Positions 35,667 through 45,817 of a stretch of 64,000 bases of DNA are shown here, piece after piece; the stretch's first letter is position 1, and every line of letters begins with the position of its first letter. The notes under the pieces are model-generated. The model did not search any database, was not told the origin of the DNA, and was given only the letters and a program-made list of their open reading frames with translations. This DNA is from JAKFWF01 sp963750535 (lineage in GTDB: Bacteria; Pseudomonadota; Alphaproteobacteria; Rhizobiales; Hyphomicrobiaceae). The position numbers and the translations under genes were made by a program. The stretch spans positions 117,503 to 181,502 of the forward strand of contig CAVVRF010000008.1 in assembly GCA_963750535.1 (NCBI GenBank), in the 5' to 3' direction.

Positions 35667-37119
35667 ATGACCTTGAGCTCGCTTTATCCCTTGTGGCCCG
35701 AGCTGATCATCGCCGGCAGCGCAATGCTGCTGCTCATGATCGGCGTGTTCCGGCCCGACACCGACGCCTACGGCGAGCGGATCGGCTGGGTCGCCATTCT
35801 GGCCCTGATCGCCGCCGCCGCGGTGGTGGTGAAGCAGCCGGCGGGCGCGGCAGTGATGTTCGACAACGCCTTCGTCATCGATGATTTCGGCGCGCTTCAT
35901 GAAGCTTCTGGTGCTCGCCGGATCGGGCCTCGCGCTGCTGCTCAGCTTCGATGACTTCCGCGACCACAAGCACATGAAGTTCGAGTATCCGGTGCTGATC
36001 CTGCTCGCCACCGTCGGCATGATGATGATGGTGTCGGCGGGCGACCTGATCTCGCTCTACCTCGGCCTCGAGCTGCAGAGCCTGGCGCTCTATGTCGTCG
36101 CCGCGTTCCGCCGCGACCAGGTGCGCTCGAGCGAGGCCGGCCTCAAGTACTTCGTGCTCGGCGCGCTGTCGTCCGGCATGCTGCTCTATGGCGCGTCGCT
36201 GATCTATGGCTTCACCGGCTCGACGAGCTTCCCGGTGATCGCCGGGGTCGCCAAGGCCCAGATCGCCGCCGGCAACATCGGGCTGGTGTTCGGCCTCGTG
36301 TTCCTGCTGGTGGGTCTCGCCTTCAAGGTCTCGGCGGTGCCATTCCACATGTGGACGCCCGATGTCTACGAGGGCGCCCCGACGCCGGTCACCGCGTTCT
36401 TCGCCGCCGCGCCCAAGATCGCCGCCATGGCGCTGCTGTGCCGCGCGACGCTCGGCGCCTTCCCCGGCTTCACCCAGCAGTGGCAGCAGATCATCGTGTT
36501 CCTCTCGCTCGCCTCGATGCTGCTTGGAGCGTTCGCCGCGATCGGCCAGACCAACATCAAGCGGCTGATGGCCTATTCGTCGATCGCCAACGTTGGCTTC
36601 GCGCTGGTCGGGCTCGCCGCCCATTCGGCGGAAGGCACCCAGGGCGTGCTGATCTACATGGCGATCTATCTGGTCATGACGCTCGGTACGTTCGCCTGCA
36701 TCCTCGCGATGCGGCGGCAGGGCGGCGAGGTGGAAGCCATCGCCGATCTCGCCGGCCTCGCCAGGCACAACCTGCCGATGGCTTTCGCCCTGTCGATGTT
36801 GATGTTCTCGCTGGCCGGCATTCCGCCGCTCGCCGGGTTCTGGTCGAAATGGTACGTGTTTCTCGCCGCCGTCAACGCCAACATGTGGTTTCTCGCCGTG
36901 GTCGGCGTGCTGGCGAGCGTGGTCGGCGCCTACTATTATTTGCGCATCGTCAAGGTCATGTTCTTCGACGAGGCGGCCGAGCCGTTCCTGCCGGTGCGGA
37001 TCAAGACCCTGGCGGTAATGGCGTTCTCGGGCCTGTTCGTGCTATTGTTCTCATTGCCGTTCATCGGTGGTCCGATCGTCGCCGCGGCGACCGCGGCGGC
37101 CAAGACTTTCCGGTATTGA
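35667..37119 (+). CDS. nuoN: NADH-quinone oxidoreductase subunit N (frame break)
   Basis: About 483 residues across one extra base near 35884-35896: the first frame reads to FVIDDF, and the other resumes ARFMKLLVLAGSGLALLLSFDD. ND2-like antiporter subunit with DLISLYLGLELQSLALYVVAAF, KVSAVPFHMWTPDVYEGAPTPVTAFFAAAPK and AYSSIANVGFALVGLA. The stop overlaps the birA start (TGATG). Confidence 0.93.
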
Positions 37120-37899
37120 TGACGTCCAAACATCACCCGCTCGCCACCCCTGTCCTGAAGCTCGACGAGGTCGAATTCGACCAACGCTGAATGTCTGCGC
37201 CGGGCGGCTGCTGGCGAGCGTGGCCCGCTATGGATCACGGCCGAGCGCCAGACCGCCGGCCGCGGTCGCGCCGGCCGATCGTGGACGCAGGTTGGCGGCA
37301 ACCTCGCCGCATCGCTGCTGTTCGCGCCGGCTGCAAAGCTCGCCACCCTGCATCAGCTGTCGCTGCTGACCGGCGTTGCCGCGCACGATGCGATCGAGCA
37401 GACTTGCGGCGCCATTGCGGGCCTGCGGCTGAAATGGCCGAACGACATCCTGATCGGCCGGTCCAAGACCGGCGGCATCCTGGTCGAGACCACCACCTGG
37501 GGCGGCACGCCGATCGCGGTCATCGGCGTCGGGATCAATATCGCCGCCGTACCGGCGCTCGAAGGGCGGCGCGTCGGACGGCTTGCCGATCATTCCGCGG
37601 CCGAGCCCGCGGTCCTGCTGTCGGCGCTCGACGCGTCGATGCTGCGATGGCTCGACGCCTGGCGCGGCGGCGACGGCTTCGGGCAGGTGCGGGCGGCGTG
37701 GCTCGCGCGCGCCGGCGCTCCCGGCGAGCCGTTGAGCGTCAACGTCGGCACGGCACGCGTCGAGGGCATCTTCGACGGCATCGATGACGGCGGCGCTTTG
37801 CTGCTGCGCGATGGCGATGGCATGCTGAGACGATTGACATACGGGGATGTGAGCCTGGCGGGTGGCGCCGGCGCGTCCTGCGAAAGGACGGAACCATGA
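37119..37899 (+). CDS. birA: Biotin--[acetyl-CoA-carboxylase] ligase (frame break)
   Basis: About 259 residues across one extra base near 37171-37178: first frame VLKLDEVE, then STNAECLRRAAAGERGPLWITAERQTAGRGRAGRSWTQ in the next frame. The biotin/ATP loop GRGRAGR, KWPNDILIG and GVGINI are intact. No N-terminal DNA-binding domain, so it is the ligase-only form. The nuoN-birA-rnj order is standard in Rhizobiales. Overlaps RNase J by four bases. Confidence 0.92.
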
Positions 37900-39602
37900 C
37901 GGAGCCACGCGCGAACGGCGTGCGCGAGACCAGGGTCGCAGACGGCGAGCTCGTGTTCGCGGCGCTCGGCGGCCTCGGCGAGATCGGCATGAACACCTAC
38001 CTGTACGGGATCGGCGAGCCGCGCCAGCGGCGCTGGCTGATGGTCGATCTCGGCCTGACGTTTCCGGGCGAGGCGGATTCCGGCGTCGATGTCGTGCTGC
38101 CCGATCTCAAGTTCATCGCCGGCGAGCGCAAGCGGCTCGCCGGTCTGGTGCTGACGCACGCGCACGAGGATCACATCGGCGCGGTGGTCGATCTGTGGCC
38201 GCGCATCGGCTGTCCGATCTATGCGAGCCCGTTCACCGCCGGCATGCTCCGCTCGAAGTCGGTCGAGAACGGCGCGCGGGTGAAGCTGCCGATCACCGAG
38301 GTGGCGCTCGGCTCGCGGTTCAAGGTCGGGCCGTTCGAATGCGAGTTCGTCAACCTCGCCCACTCGATACCCGAGATGTCGGGGCTCGTGCTGCGCACGC
38401 CGCGCGGCAACGTGTTCCACACCGGCGACTGGAAGCTCGACCAGGAGCCGCTGGTCGGCAAGCCGAGCGATACGGCGCGGTTGCAGGCGCTCGGCGAGGA
38501 AGGGATCCTCGCCATGGTCTGCAATTCGACCAATGCCATGCGCGAGGGACGCTCGCCGTCCGAGGTCGAGGTCGCCGCCTCGCTGACCAGGATCATCAAG
38601 GGTGCCAAACGCCGGGTGGCGGTGACGACCTTTGCCTCCAACGTCGCCCGTATCCGCGCGGTGGCCGATGCCGCCACGGCGACCGGGCGCAAGCTCGTCG
38701 TTGTCGGCCGCGCCATGCACCGCGTCATCCAGGTGGCGATCGACACCGGCCATCTGCCGCCCGATTTCAGCTATCTCGACCAGAACCAGGCGAGCTTCCT
38801 GCAGCCTGCCGAGACGCTCGCCCTGTGCACCGGCAGCCAGGGCGAGGCACGGGCAGCCCTCGCCCGCATCGCCGAGGACGATCATCCGCAGGTCAAGCTC
38901 GGTCGCGGCGATCTGGTGATCTTCTCGTCGCGCAACATCCCGGGCAACGAGAAGGCGGTCGGCAAGGTGCAGAACGCGCTCACGCTGCTCGGCTGCCGGA
39001 TCATCACCGACAGCGACGCCCTGGTGCATGTGACCGGCCACCCGCGCCGCGACGAGCTCAGGCAGATGTATGGCTGGATCCGCCCGAAGATCTCGGTGCC
39101 GATGCACGGCGAGGCGCGGCATCTCGCCGAGCATGCGCGGCTGGCACGGGAATGCGGCGTCGGCGATACCCAGCTTGTGACCGACGGCAAGCTGCTGCGG
39201 CTGGCGCCAGGCCCGGCGATGGTGGTCGACGACATCCCGGTCGGCCGGCTCTATCGCGACGGCAAGCTGATCGTCGCGAGCGGCGAGGGGCCGGTGCGCG
39301 AGCGGCGCAAGCTGTCGTTCGCCGGCATCGTGATGGTGGCGCTGGTGCTGGGCCGCAAGGGCGAGCTGGTCGGCGATCCCGATTGCGCCATCGACGGCGT
39401 GCCGGTCGAGACCGAGCAGGGCGAGAGCATGGAGGATGTCGTGCTCGACGCCGTCGAAGGTACGATCGAGAGCATCCCGCCGGCGCGCCGCAAGGACATC
39501 GAGCTGGTCCGCGAGGCGATCCGCAGGGCGGTGCGGGCGGCAATCGACCAGGAATGGGGCAAGAAGCCGGTGGTCAAGGTGCTGGTGCTGCGCGGGGCGT
39601 GA
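37896..39602 (+). CDS. rnj: Ribonuclease J
   Basis: 568 residues. Endo- and 5'-exoribonuclease of the metallo-beta-lactamase/beta-CASP class, used in rRNA and mRNA processing. Zinc ligands are in LTHAHEDHIGA; other conserved stretches are HTGDWKLDQEP, STNAMREGRSPSE, TTFASNVARI, SSRNIPGNEKAVG and VTGHPRRDELRQMYGWIRPK. Full length. Confidence 0.95.
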   Translation: MTEPRANGVRETRVADGELVFAALGGLGEIGMNTYLYGIGEPRQRRWLMVDLGLTFPGEADSGVDVVLPDLKFIAGERKRLAGLVLTHAHEDHIGAVVDLWPRIGCPIYASPFTAGMLRSKSVENGARVKLPITEVALGSRFKVGPFECEFVNLAHSIPEMSGLVLRTPRGNVFHTGDWKLDQEPLVGKPSDTARLQALGEEGILAMVCNSTNAMREGRSPSEVEVAASLTRIIKGAKRRVAVTTFASNVARIRAVADAATATGRKLVVVGRAMHRVIQVAIDTGHLPPDFSYLDQNQASFLQPAETLALCTGSQGEARAALARIAEDDHPQVKLGRGDLVIFSSRNIPGNEKAVGKVQNALTLLGCRIITDSDALVHVTGHPRRDELRQMYGWIRPKISVPMHGEARHLAEHARLARECGVGDTQLVTDGKLLRLAPGPAMVVDDIPVGRLYRDGKLIVASGEGPVRERRKLSFAGIVMVALVLGRKGELVGDPDCAIDGVPVETEQGESMEDVVLDAVEGTIESIPPARRKDIELVREAIRRAVRAAIDQEWGKKPVVKVLVLRGA

Positions 39603-39649
39603 GCCCCGGCAGGCCGATGGCTTGGCCGGTCCGGCCTGCTGTTGCCGTC

Positions 39650-41020
39650 TCAGCTGCTCGGCGCGTCGAGCTTGCGGGTCAGGTTCTCGAACTCGCGGCG
39701 CAGCTCCTCGTTCTTGAAGATCTGCTCGAAAGTCGGCGCCTCGAGCTTCTGGATCGCCTCGAACGAGGTCGAGCTGTCGCGCATCAGGTTCCTGAGCTGG
39801 AAGCTCGCCTCGACCGTCTCGAACGTGTTGTCGGCGATGCGCAGGTCGTGGGCGGCGCGCTTGCGGGCGGCCGCGATCTGCTCGCGCTGCTGCAGCATGT
39901 AGCGCCGGTAGCCCTTGGCCGCCTCCTCGGCGAGCTTCTGGCTGTCGCGGTTGGCTTCCAGCGCCTTCTTCTGGTCGGGCCGGTTCTCGGCGCGCAGCAG
40001 CTCGGTCGTCTTCTTGCGGGCGGCGTCGACGTCCTTGGCGATGGCGTCGAGCTTCGGCAGGTAGTTGGTGTCGATCTTGGCGATCAGCGTGTCCTGCGCG
40101 TGCACCAGCATGGCAAAGAGCGCGGCGTGCATGGCGAAGTATTTGCGGGCGGCGCCGGAATTGTCGCCGGACGAGGCCATCAGCTTGCCGAGCTGGGCGT
40201 CGACGAGCTTGGCCGAGTTGAACACCGCAACCAGCCGCACGAGGTCGCCCGACAGCACGCTGCCGAGCAGCATGTCGATCTGCTCCGGCGCCAGCTGGAT
40301 GCCCGACTTGGCGAGGGCGGCGGCGATGTCGGCCTTGGCGTTCTTGATGTCCTCGCGGTTGAGATCGATCTTCTTCCGGGCGTCGTCGATGTCCTTGCCG
40401 AGGCTGTCGACGGTATCGGTCACGAGCCCGGGCAGCATGCCGTCCTTCGGCGCCGCGAGCTGCTTCTCGCGCAGCTTGACGATGCGCTCCTCGACGTCGC
40501 GGATGGTCTTGCGCCGCTCCTCGACGCGCTTCTGCACGTCGACCACCGGCACGTCGGTGACGATGCCGAGGGCGGCGTCCAGCAGGTCCCTGATCTTCTT
40601 CTCGCGGTCCTCGCGGGTCTCGGTCCACAGCGGTGCGACCAGGAACTCGTCCTTCGACGGCAGCTTCTTCGCCTCGCCGCGGTGGCGGGCGGTGTCCTGC
40701 AGCACGGCGTCGATGGCGGCCATCAGCTTCTTGGCCTGCTCGTAGGCGGCCTCACCCTCGCGCGGGTCCTTTTCCGCCGTGGCTGCCTCGGGCGCCGGCT
40801 GCTGGCCGGTCGCGGCGCGATTGGCGCTGCCGGCGGCGCGCGGCGCCGGCTGGGTCTGCGCCAGCTGCGGATCGGCGGGCCTGCCGCGCGAAAGCAGATC
40901 GCCGATGGCGTCGCGGCCCGACGTCTGCGCCTCGGCGCAAAGGGTGGTCGCACCGAGAATGACCGTCGCCAGCGCCGCCGTGGCGGTCGATGCGTGCCTG
41001 CGCCCGCTGAGAGCTGTCAT
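39650..41020 (-). CDS. Secreted coiled-coil protein of unknown function
   Basis: 456 residues from the ATG at 41020. Signal peptide over about 1-36 (ATLATVILGATTLCAEAQ-like, preceded by Arg residues). Then a Pro/Ala/Gln linker, followed by mostly alpha-helical, charged heptad-like sequence (KRVEERRKTIRDVEERIVKLREKQ, DIDDARKKIDLNREDIKNAKADI, YRRYMLQQREQIAAARKRAAHDL). No enzyme motif seen. Frames extending to 41773 are not supported. Probably periplasmic; it converges on RNase J. Confidence 0.75.
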   Translation of the reverse strand: MTALSGRRHASTATAALATVILGATTLCAEAQTSGRDAIGDLLSRGRPADPQLAQTQPAPRAAGSANRAATGQQPAPEAATAEKDPREGEAAYEQAKKLMAAIDAVLQDTARHRGEAKKLPSKDEFLVAPLWTETREDREKKIRDLLDAALGIVTDVPVVDVQKRVEERRKTIRDVEERIVKLREKQLAAPKDGMLPGLVTDTVDSLGKDIDDARKKIDLNREDIKNAKADIAAALAKSGIQLAPEQIDMLLGSVLSGDLVRLVAVFNSAKLVDAQLGKLMASSGDNSGAARKYFAMHAALFAMLVHAQDTLIAKIDTNYLPKLDAIAKDVDAARKKTTELLRAENRPDQKKALEANRDSQKLAEEAAKGYRRYMLQQREQIAAARKRAAHDLRIADNTFETVEASFQLRNLMRDSSTSFEAIQKLEAPTFEQIFKNEELRREFENLTRKLDAPSS

Positions 41021-41097
41021 GACTGGGGCCTCCTTGCCCGTCCGCCAAGGACGCCGAAAATCCGGCAACACGATGGTGGTTATGCCGGCTGCGCATT

Positions 41098-41850
41098 TCA
41101 ACTGTTGGCGCGGGCGGCGGCTGCTGCGACCAGCACCTTGAGGTCGGCGTCGACCCGGCGGGCGTCGCTGATCACGATGGTATGGGTCAGATTGGCGGCG
41201 GTGCCGGGCAGCCGCAGCCGCTTGAGATCTCCCTCGAACGGGCGGTCGCCGAGGTCGAGCGCCAGGCGGACGTCCTTCGCCGTCACCGCCAGTGCCCCGA
41301 ACACCAGCGGCGCGGCAAGGTCGGCGTGCGTTTCCTGCAGGTGGACGGTGGCGCCAGGCACCGCCTCGCGGACGGCGCGCAGCAGCAACTCGGCCAGCGG
41401 CCGATAGCCCTTGGCCTTCGCCAGGAAGGACGAAAGATCGGCCAAGATCGGCGGCGGCGGCGTTGGCGGCTTCGCGGTAGCGACCGGAGGTGGCGCTGCA
41501 ACCGGAGTGGCGGGAAGCGGGGTGGGGCGGGCGGGCTCCACCGCCACGTCCGCGGGTGCCGGTGCGATCTCGGGCTTGGCCGGAGCGGCTGGTGCCGCCG
41601 GCGGCTCGGGCGCGATTCTGATAATGGGCCGCTCGCCATAGAGCGGCTTGCCGCCATTGTGGTGAATTCGCTCGAGCCGCGACGCCTTGGCGAATGTCAG
41701 GCCCTGCTGGCGCAGCCAGTCGATCATGTCGTTGCGGTGGGCGAATGTCTGCCCGTCGATCAGCGCCATCCACTGGCCGAGATCCCGGCCGGTATCCGCG
41801 GCGAGGCCGGCGATGAACTCGGACTCCTTTTCACGCAGGTCCCTGCTCAT
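41098..41850 (-). CDS. DUF4287 plus DUF5655 domain protein
   Basis: 250 residues from the ATG at 41850 (an ATG at 41895 is possible). The N-terminal 60 residues match DUF4287 (TGRDLGQWMALIDGQTFAHRNDMIDWLRQQ), a Pro/Ala-rich linker of about 70 residues follows, and the C-terminus is a DUF5655-like domain (YRPLAELLLRAVREAVPGATVHLQE, LTHTIVISDARRVDADL). Both domains are widespread but uncharacterised. The proline-rich linker is unusually long. Codon use fits the genome. Confidence 0.8.
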   Translation of the reverse strand: MSRDLREKESEFIAGLAADTGRDLGQWMALIDGQTFAHRNDMIDWLRQQGLTFAKASRLERIHHNGGKPLYGERPIIRIAPEPPAAPAAPAKPEIAPAPADVAVEPARPTPLPATPVAAPPPVATAKPPTPPPPILADLSSFLAKAKGYRPLAELLLRAVREAVPGATVHLQETHADLAAPLVFGALAVTAKDVRLALDLGDRPFEGDLKRLRLPGTAANLTHTIVISDARRVDADLKVLVAAAAARANS

Positions 41851-41951
41851 GTCGTCTGTCTTCGCGCCGCTAGCCCCGAGCCAATGCGCCGGTTGCCCCA
41901 TCGAAGCCTTTACCGGAGAATTGTATAGATAGCTGCAGGCTCGGTCGCCGA

Positions 41952-42944
41952 CTATCGCGCAGAGTTCGGGAATGCCACTTTCGGCTTGCTCGCGGGACTG
42001 GCCTCCGGGCGCTTCTTGGCGCCTTGCCTGGCGGCGGCTTGGGCCGTCTCGGCCTCGGCGGTCTGGTGACTGCCATCCGGGCAGACGGTCTGTTTGACGG
42101 CGCACGTGGATGGCGCCTTGGAAAGCCCGTGGCAAGACAGAATTGCCTTCTCGCGGGCTTCAACGAAGCCGACTCCGATCCCCATGGCATTCGCGTGATG
42201 AATTGTATTGCCGATGCGGGCCTGGGAATAGGCATAAGCTATGCAGTTGTCCTTCGGAGCAGCGGCCACGTTGCAGCCTTGACCCTGCTTCTTGCAAGCC
42301 GCCAATGCAGCCGTCTCGGCGTCCACTCTGGATTTGCTGTTCCAAGCACCAGCCGAGCCACCCCTCCCCTGCCAGGCGATGGCAGCCCACGGCGCGAGAG
42401 CGGGCGTCAATCGCAGTGCCGTCAACTGGGCGGCTGTCAGCCGGCCGGTATCGGGCATGCGGGAATTGGCCTGCAGCCGGGCGATGGCGGCCTTGAGCTT
42501 GTCGGACATCTTGCCGTCGGGCTTCGGCACGTCGAAGCCGATCTCGTAGAGTTTCTTCTGGACCTCCATGATTACTTCCGGGGTCATTTCCGCCAGCGGC
42601 GAGGGCAATGGTACATACGGAAGCGGCATTGCAAAGACGCCGGCCGGAGTGGCGGGCGGTAGTGGTGTGGGGGGCGCAGTCGGGCGTCCCAGAGACTGCA
42701 GCCTGACCTTGGCCAGGGCGGCGAACTCACCGTTCGGATACTTTTCCAAGTAGGCCTTAATCTCGTCGGGGCTCTTGGTGTCCTTTACCGATTGCCAGAA
42801 CTCGATCTCCTGCGCTTGCGCCGTCGGCTTGCCGTCCACGGCCGGCGTGCCCGGTGCCTGCTCCTGAGCGCGGCCGACGTTCGCCGCGCTGGTGGCAAGC
42901 ATCGCGGCAAGGGCCGCCACTGCCCCCATCCGGTGAAAATTCAT
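41952..42944 (-). CDS. Secreted peptidoglycan-binding-like/DUF4189 protein
   Basis: 330 residues. Signal peptide over about 1-27 (AVAALAAMLATSAANVGRAQ). A Pro-rich segment follows; residues about 125-175 look like a PG_binding_1 fold (EVIMEVQKKLYEIGFDVPKPDGKMSDKLKAAIARLQ), then a DUF4189 domain (WAAIAWQGRGGSAGAWNSKSRVDAETAALAACKKQG with paired cysteines CNVA and CIAYAY). Probably cell-envelope. An EFWQSVKDTKSPDEIKAYLEKYPNG stretch near the start resembles a caspase-associated repeat-type linker seen in Rhizobiales proteins. Confidence 0.8.
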   Translation of the reverse strand: MNFHRMGAVAALAAMLATSAANVGRAQEQAPGTPAVDGKPTAQAQEIEFWQSVKDTKSPDEIKAYLEKYPNGEFAALAKVRLQSLGRPTAPPTPLPPATPAGVFAMPLPYVPLPSPLAEMTPEVIMEVQKKLYEIGFDVPKPDGKMSDKLKAAIARLQANSRMPDTGRLTAAQLTALRLTPALAPWAAIAWQGRGGSAGAWNSKSRVDAETAALAACKKQGQGCNVAAAPKDNCIAYAYSQARIGNTIHHANAMGIGVGFVEAREKAILSCHGLSKAPSTCAVKQTVCPDGSHQTAEAETAQAAARQGAKKRPEASPASKPKVAFPNSAR

Positions 42945-43087
42945 GTGCTCACTCTGTCCCCGGGCTTCACCTCATCCGTGCCCGTTGTAACGAAGTCGGC
43001 GGGGATTTGAAGAGCGATACTGGAGATAGCGCGACTTATGGGCCACAATCGGCCCGACCAGACGAGAGCATCCAGGCGGAGCACGCA

Positions 43088-44263
43088 ATGACCATCCCGA
43101 ACAGCTATCCGACGATGAATTTCGGCCTCGGCGAGACGGCCGACCAGCTCCGCGACACCGTCCGCTCCTTTGCGTCCGACGAGATCGCGCCGATCGCGGC
43201 GGAGATTGACCGGACGAACCAGTTCCCGCGTCAGCTCTGGCCGAAGATGGGGGCCTTGGGGCTGCACGGGATCACGGTCGAGGAGGAGTGGGGCGGCTCC
43301 GGCCTCGGCTATCTCGAGCATTGCATCGCGATGGAGGAGGTCAGCCGCGGCTCGGCCTCGGTCGGCCTGTCCTACGGGGCGCATTCGAACCTGTGCGTCA
43401 ATCAGATCCGCCGCAATGCCTCGGCCGAGCAGAAGAAGAAGTACCTGCCGAAGCTGATCTCCGGCGAGCACGTCGGCGCGCTCGCCATGTCGGAGCCGGG
43501 CTCGGGCTCGGACGTCGTGTCGATGAAGACCCGCGCCGAGAAGAAGGGCGACCGCTACATCATCAACGGCAACAAGATGTGGATCACCAATGGCCCGGTC
43601 GCCGAGACGCTCGTCGTCTATGCCAAGACCGATTCCAATGCCGGACCGCGCGGCATCACCGCATTCCTGATCGAAAAGGGCATGAAGGGGTTCTCCACCC
43701 ACCAGAAGCTCGACAAGCTCGGCATGCGCGGCTCCGACACCTGCGAGCTCGTGTTCCAGGATTGCGAGGTACCGGAGGAGGCCGTGATGGGCGCCGTCGG
43801 CAAGGGCGTCAACATCCTGATGTCGGGGCTCGACTACGAGCGCAGCGTGCTCGCCGCCGGCTCGATCGGCATCATGCAGGCGTGCATGGACGTGGTGCTG
43901 CCATACGTCCACGAGCGCAAGCAGTTCGGCCAGCCGATCGGCGAGTTCCAGCTGGTGCAGGGCAAGATCGCCGACATGTACGTGACGATGAATGCCTGCC
44001 GCGCCTACGTCTACGCGGTCGCCAAGGCCTGCGATCGCGGCGAGACGACGCGCGAGGACGCCGCCGGCGCGATCCTGATCGCGGCGGAGAAGGCGACCAA
44101 GCTCGCACTCGATGCGATCCAGCTTCTGGGTGGCAACGGCTACATCAACGACTATCCGACCGGCCGCCTCTTGCGCGACGCCAAGCTCTACGAGATCGGC
44201 GCCGGCACGTCGGAGATCCGCCGCATGCTCATCGGTCGCGAATTGTTCAACAAGACGGCGTGA
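43088..44263 (+). CDS. Acyl-CoA dehydrogenase, isovaleryl-CoA type
   Basis: 391 residues. Complete FAD-dependent fold: GALAMSEPGSGSDVVSMKTRA, NGNKMWITNGPVAETLVVYAKT, QLLGGNGYINDYPTGRLLRDAKLYEIGAGTSEIRRMLIGREL. The catalytic Glu is in GLDYERSVLAAGSIGIMQ, the position used by isovaleryl-CoA dehydrogenase and not the usual C-terminal Glu. It therefore probably works in leucine breakdown, although mccA/mccB are not adjacent. Confidence 0.92.
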   Translation: MTIPNSYPTMNFGLGETADQLRDTVRSFASDEIAPIAAEIDRTNQFPRQLWPKMGALGLHGITVEEEWGGSGLGYLEHCIAMEEVSRGSASVGLSYGAHSNLCVNQIRRNASAEQKKKYLPKLISGEHVGALAMSEPGSGSDVVSMKTRAEKKGDRYIINGNKMWITNGPVAETLVVYAKTDSNAGPRGITAFLIEKGMKGFSTHQKLDKLGMRGSDTCELVFQDCEVPEEAVMGAVGKGVNILMSGLDYERSVLAAGSIGIMQACMDVVLPYVHERKQFGQPIGEFQLVQGKIADMYVTMNACRAYVYAVAKACDRGETTREDAAGAILIAAEKATKLALDAIQLLGGNGYINDYPTGRLLRDAKLYEIGAGTSEIRRMLIGRELFNKTA

Positions 44264-44278
44264 TGTCCTGTCGCGACC

Positions 44279-44602
44279 ATGCGCGAGTATTCGACCAAGA
44301 TTTTCTTCGTCTACATGACCGCGAGTCGGCCGCGCGGTGTGATCTATGTCGGCATGACGAGCGACTTGGCGGGCCGCGCTTGGGAGCATCGCGAGCGGGT
44401 CCTCGATGGCTTCACCAAACGCTATTGGGCCGGTCGCCTGGTATATTTCGAAAGGCACGAGACCGCCGATGCAGCGATCCGCCGCGAAATGCTGATGAAG
44501 CGCTGGCGACGCGACTGGAAGATCAATGCGATTGAAGCGATGAACCCGACTTGGGCGGACCTGTTCACCCAGGTGCTGCAGCTCGACGGTTTCGAGCCGT
44601 GA
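44279..44602 (+). CDS. GIY-YIG nuclease family protein
   Basis: 107 residues. FFVYMTASRPRGVIYVGMTSDLAGRAWEH matches the N-terminal GIY-YIG core, with Arg and Glu of the family present (AAIRREMLMKRW). Small UPF0213-type stand-alone member. It begins 15 bases after the acyl-CoA dehydrogenase stop. Confidence 0.9.
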   Translation: MREYSTKIFFVYMTASRPRGVIYVGMTSDLAGRAWEHRERVLDGFTKRYWAGRLVYFERHETADAAIRREMLMKRWRRDWKINAIEAMNPTWADLFTQVLQLDGFEP

Positions 44603-44950
44603 GCGGGTAAGGATCCCGGACAAGACCGCTATCGCGGTCTTTCCGGGAACGCGCGGGGGAAATGGTGGGCCTTGACACGCATGGCCGTCGTCGCATCTCA
44701 CGCAAGTGGCTGCGATCGCCCTCGCTCTCCAATTCACGCGTTCCCGGACGCCGCGCACCATCCCTGCCAATCGCGATGACAGGCGCGGGCGCGGCGGTCC
44801 GGGATCTTTACCTGCGGCTGGCCAGCAGTCGCCGCCGGCCCATTCCAACGAGACATGCGGTGCGCGCAGGCCGGAATTGCGGGCGGGATGTTCTCCTTCG
44901 TCGCCGCGCCGGTTTCAACTAACGTTCCGCGCGATCGGGAAGATCCGATC
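44603..44950. other. Intergenic region before the PEP-mutase-family gene
   Basis: 348 bases. The left end holds the terminator-like hairpin at 44612-44646; the rest presumably carries the promoter for the following operon. No gene recognised. Confidence 0.5.
44612..44646 (+). terminator. Terminator-like hairpin after the GIY-YIG gene
   Basis: TCCCGGA (about 44614-44620) and AAGACCGC pair with GCGGTCTT and TCCGGGA (ending about 44646), a long nearly perfect stem with a TATC loop. No strong downstream T-tract, so efficiency is uncertain. Confidence 0.55.
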
Positions 44951-45817
44951 ATGAATGCGGCAATTGGTGATAGGTGGGCGATGACGACGCAAGCACAGAA
45001 GGCCGAGGCGTTTGCCGGGCTGCACGCCCGCCCGGGCTGTTTCGTGCTCCCCAATCCGTGGGATGCCGGCACAGCGAAGATCCTGACGGCGCTGGGTTTC
45101 GAGGCTCTTGCGACGACCAGCGCCGGCCTCGCCTTCGCGCTTGGAAAGATCGACGGCACTGGCGCGGTGACGCGCGAGGAGACGCTGGAGAACGCACGGC
45201 AAATCGTAGATGCAACTCATCTACCGGTGGCGGCCGATCTCGAGAACTGCTTCGCCGACATGCCGGACGAGGCGGCAAAGACCATCACAATGGCGGCAGG
45301 CGTCGGCCTCGTCGGCGGCTCGATCGAGGATTCGACCGGCCGCAAGGAAGGTCCGATCTATTGTTTCGAGCACGCCGTCGCCAGGGTCGAGGCGGCCGTG
45401 AAGGCGGCGCGGGCGCTTCCCTTCAAATTCATGTTGTGCGCGCGGTCGGAGAATTTCCTGCAGGGAAACCCCGATCTCGAGGACACTATCAAGCGCCTGC
45501 AGGCCTACGAGGCAGCAGGCGCCGACGTGCTGTATGCGCCCGGTCTCAACGATATGACCCAGGTGAAGGCGGTGCTGGCAGCGATTAGGAAGCCCTTCAA
45601 TCTGCTTGTCTCGACCGGCAATGCGCATGTCACCCAGGCCGAGGCGGCAGCCGCCGGCGTCAAGCGCATCAGTGTCGGCGGGGCACTGGCGCGGGCGGCG
45701 CTCGGCGGCTTCCTGCGCGGCGCCGAGGAGATGCACACGGCCGGAACCTTCACCTACGGCCGCGAGGCCGCTTCGTTCGCGACAATCAACAAACTGATCC
45801 AGGGAGTGAAAACATGA
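44951..45817 (+). CDS. Isocitrate lyase/PEP mutase family protein
   Basis: 288 residues from the ATG at 44951 (44981 is an alternative). TIM-barrel with PNPWDAGTAKILTALGFEALATTSAG, PVAADLENCFAD (metal-binding region), GGSIEDSTGRKEGPI and MLCARSENFL. Such enzymes cleave or form C-C bonds next to carboxylates (2-methylisocitrate or oxaloacetate-type). The cysteine motif typical of true isocitrate lyase is not visible. Overlaps the next gene by four bases (ATGA). Confidence 0.88.
   Translation: MNAAIGDRWAMTTQAQKAEAFAGLHARPGCFVLPNPWDAGTAKILTALGFEALATTSAGLAFALGKIDGTGAVTREETLENARQIVDATHLPVAADLENCFADMPDEAAKTITMAAGVGLVGGSIEDSTGRKEGPIYCFEHAVARVEAAVKAARALPFKFMLCARSENFLQGNPDLEDTIKRLQAYEAAGADVLYAPGLNDMTQVKAVLAAIRKPFNLLVSTGNAHVTQAEAAAAGVKRISVGGALARAALGGFLRGAEEMHTAGTFTYGREAASFATINKLIQGVKT

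Noticed and set aside
37862..41407. An 1181-residue plus-strand frame over RNase J and the next genes
   Set aside because: Runs in another frame of RNase J and antisense to the coiled-coil gene; low-complexity composition typical of GC-rich shadows.
44662..44922. Small plus-strand ORFs between the GIY-YIG and PEP-mutase genes
   Set aside because: Several overlapping short frames in different phases, Arg-rich, without ribosome-binding sites.
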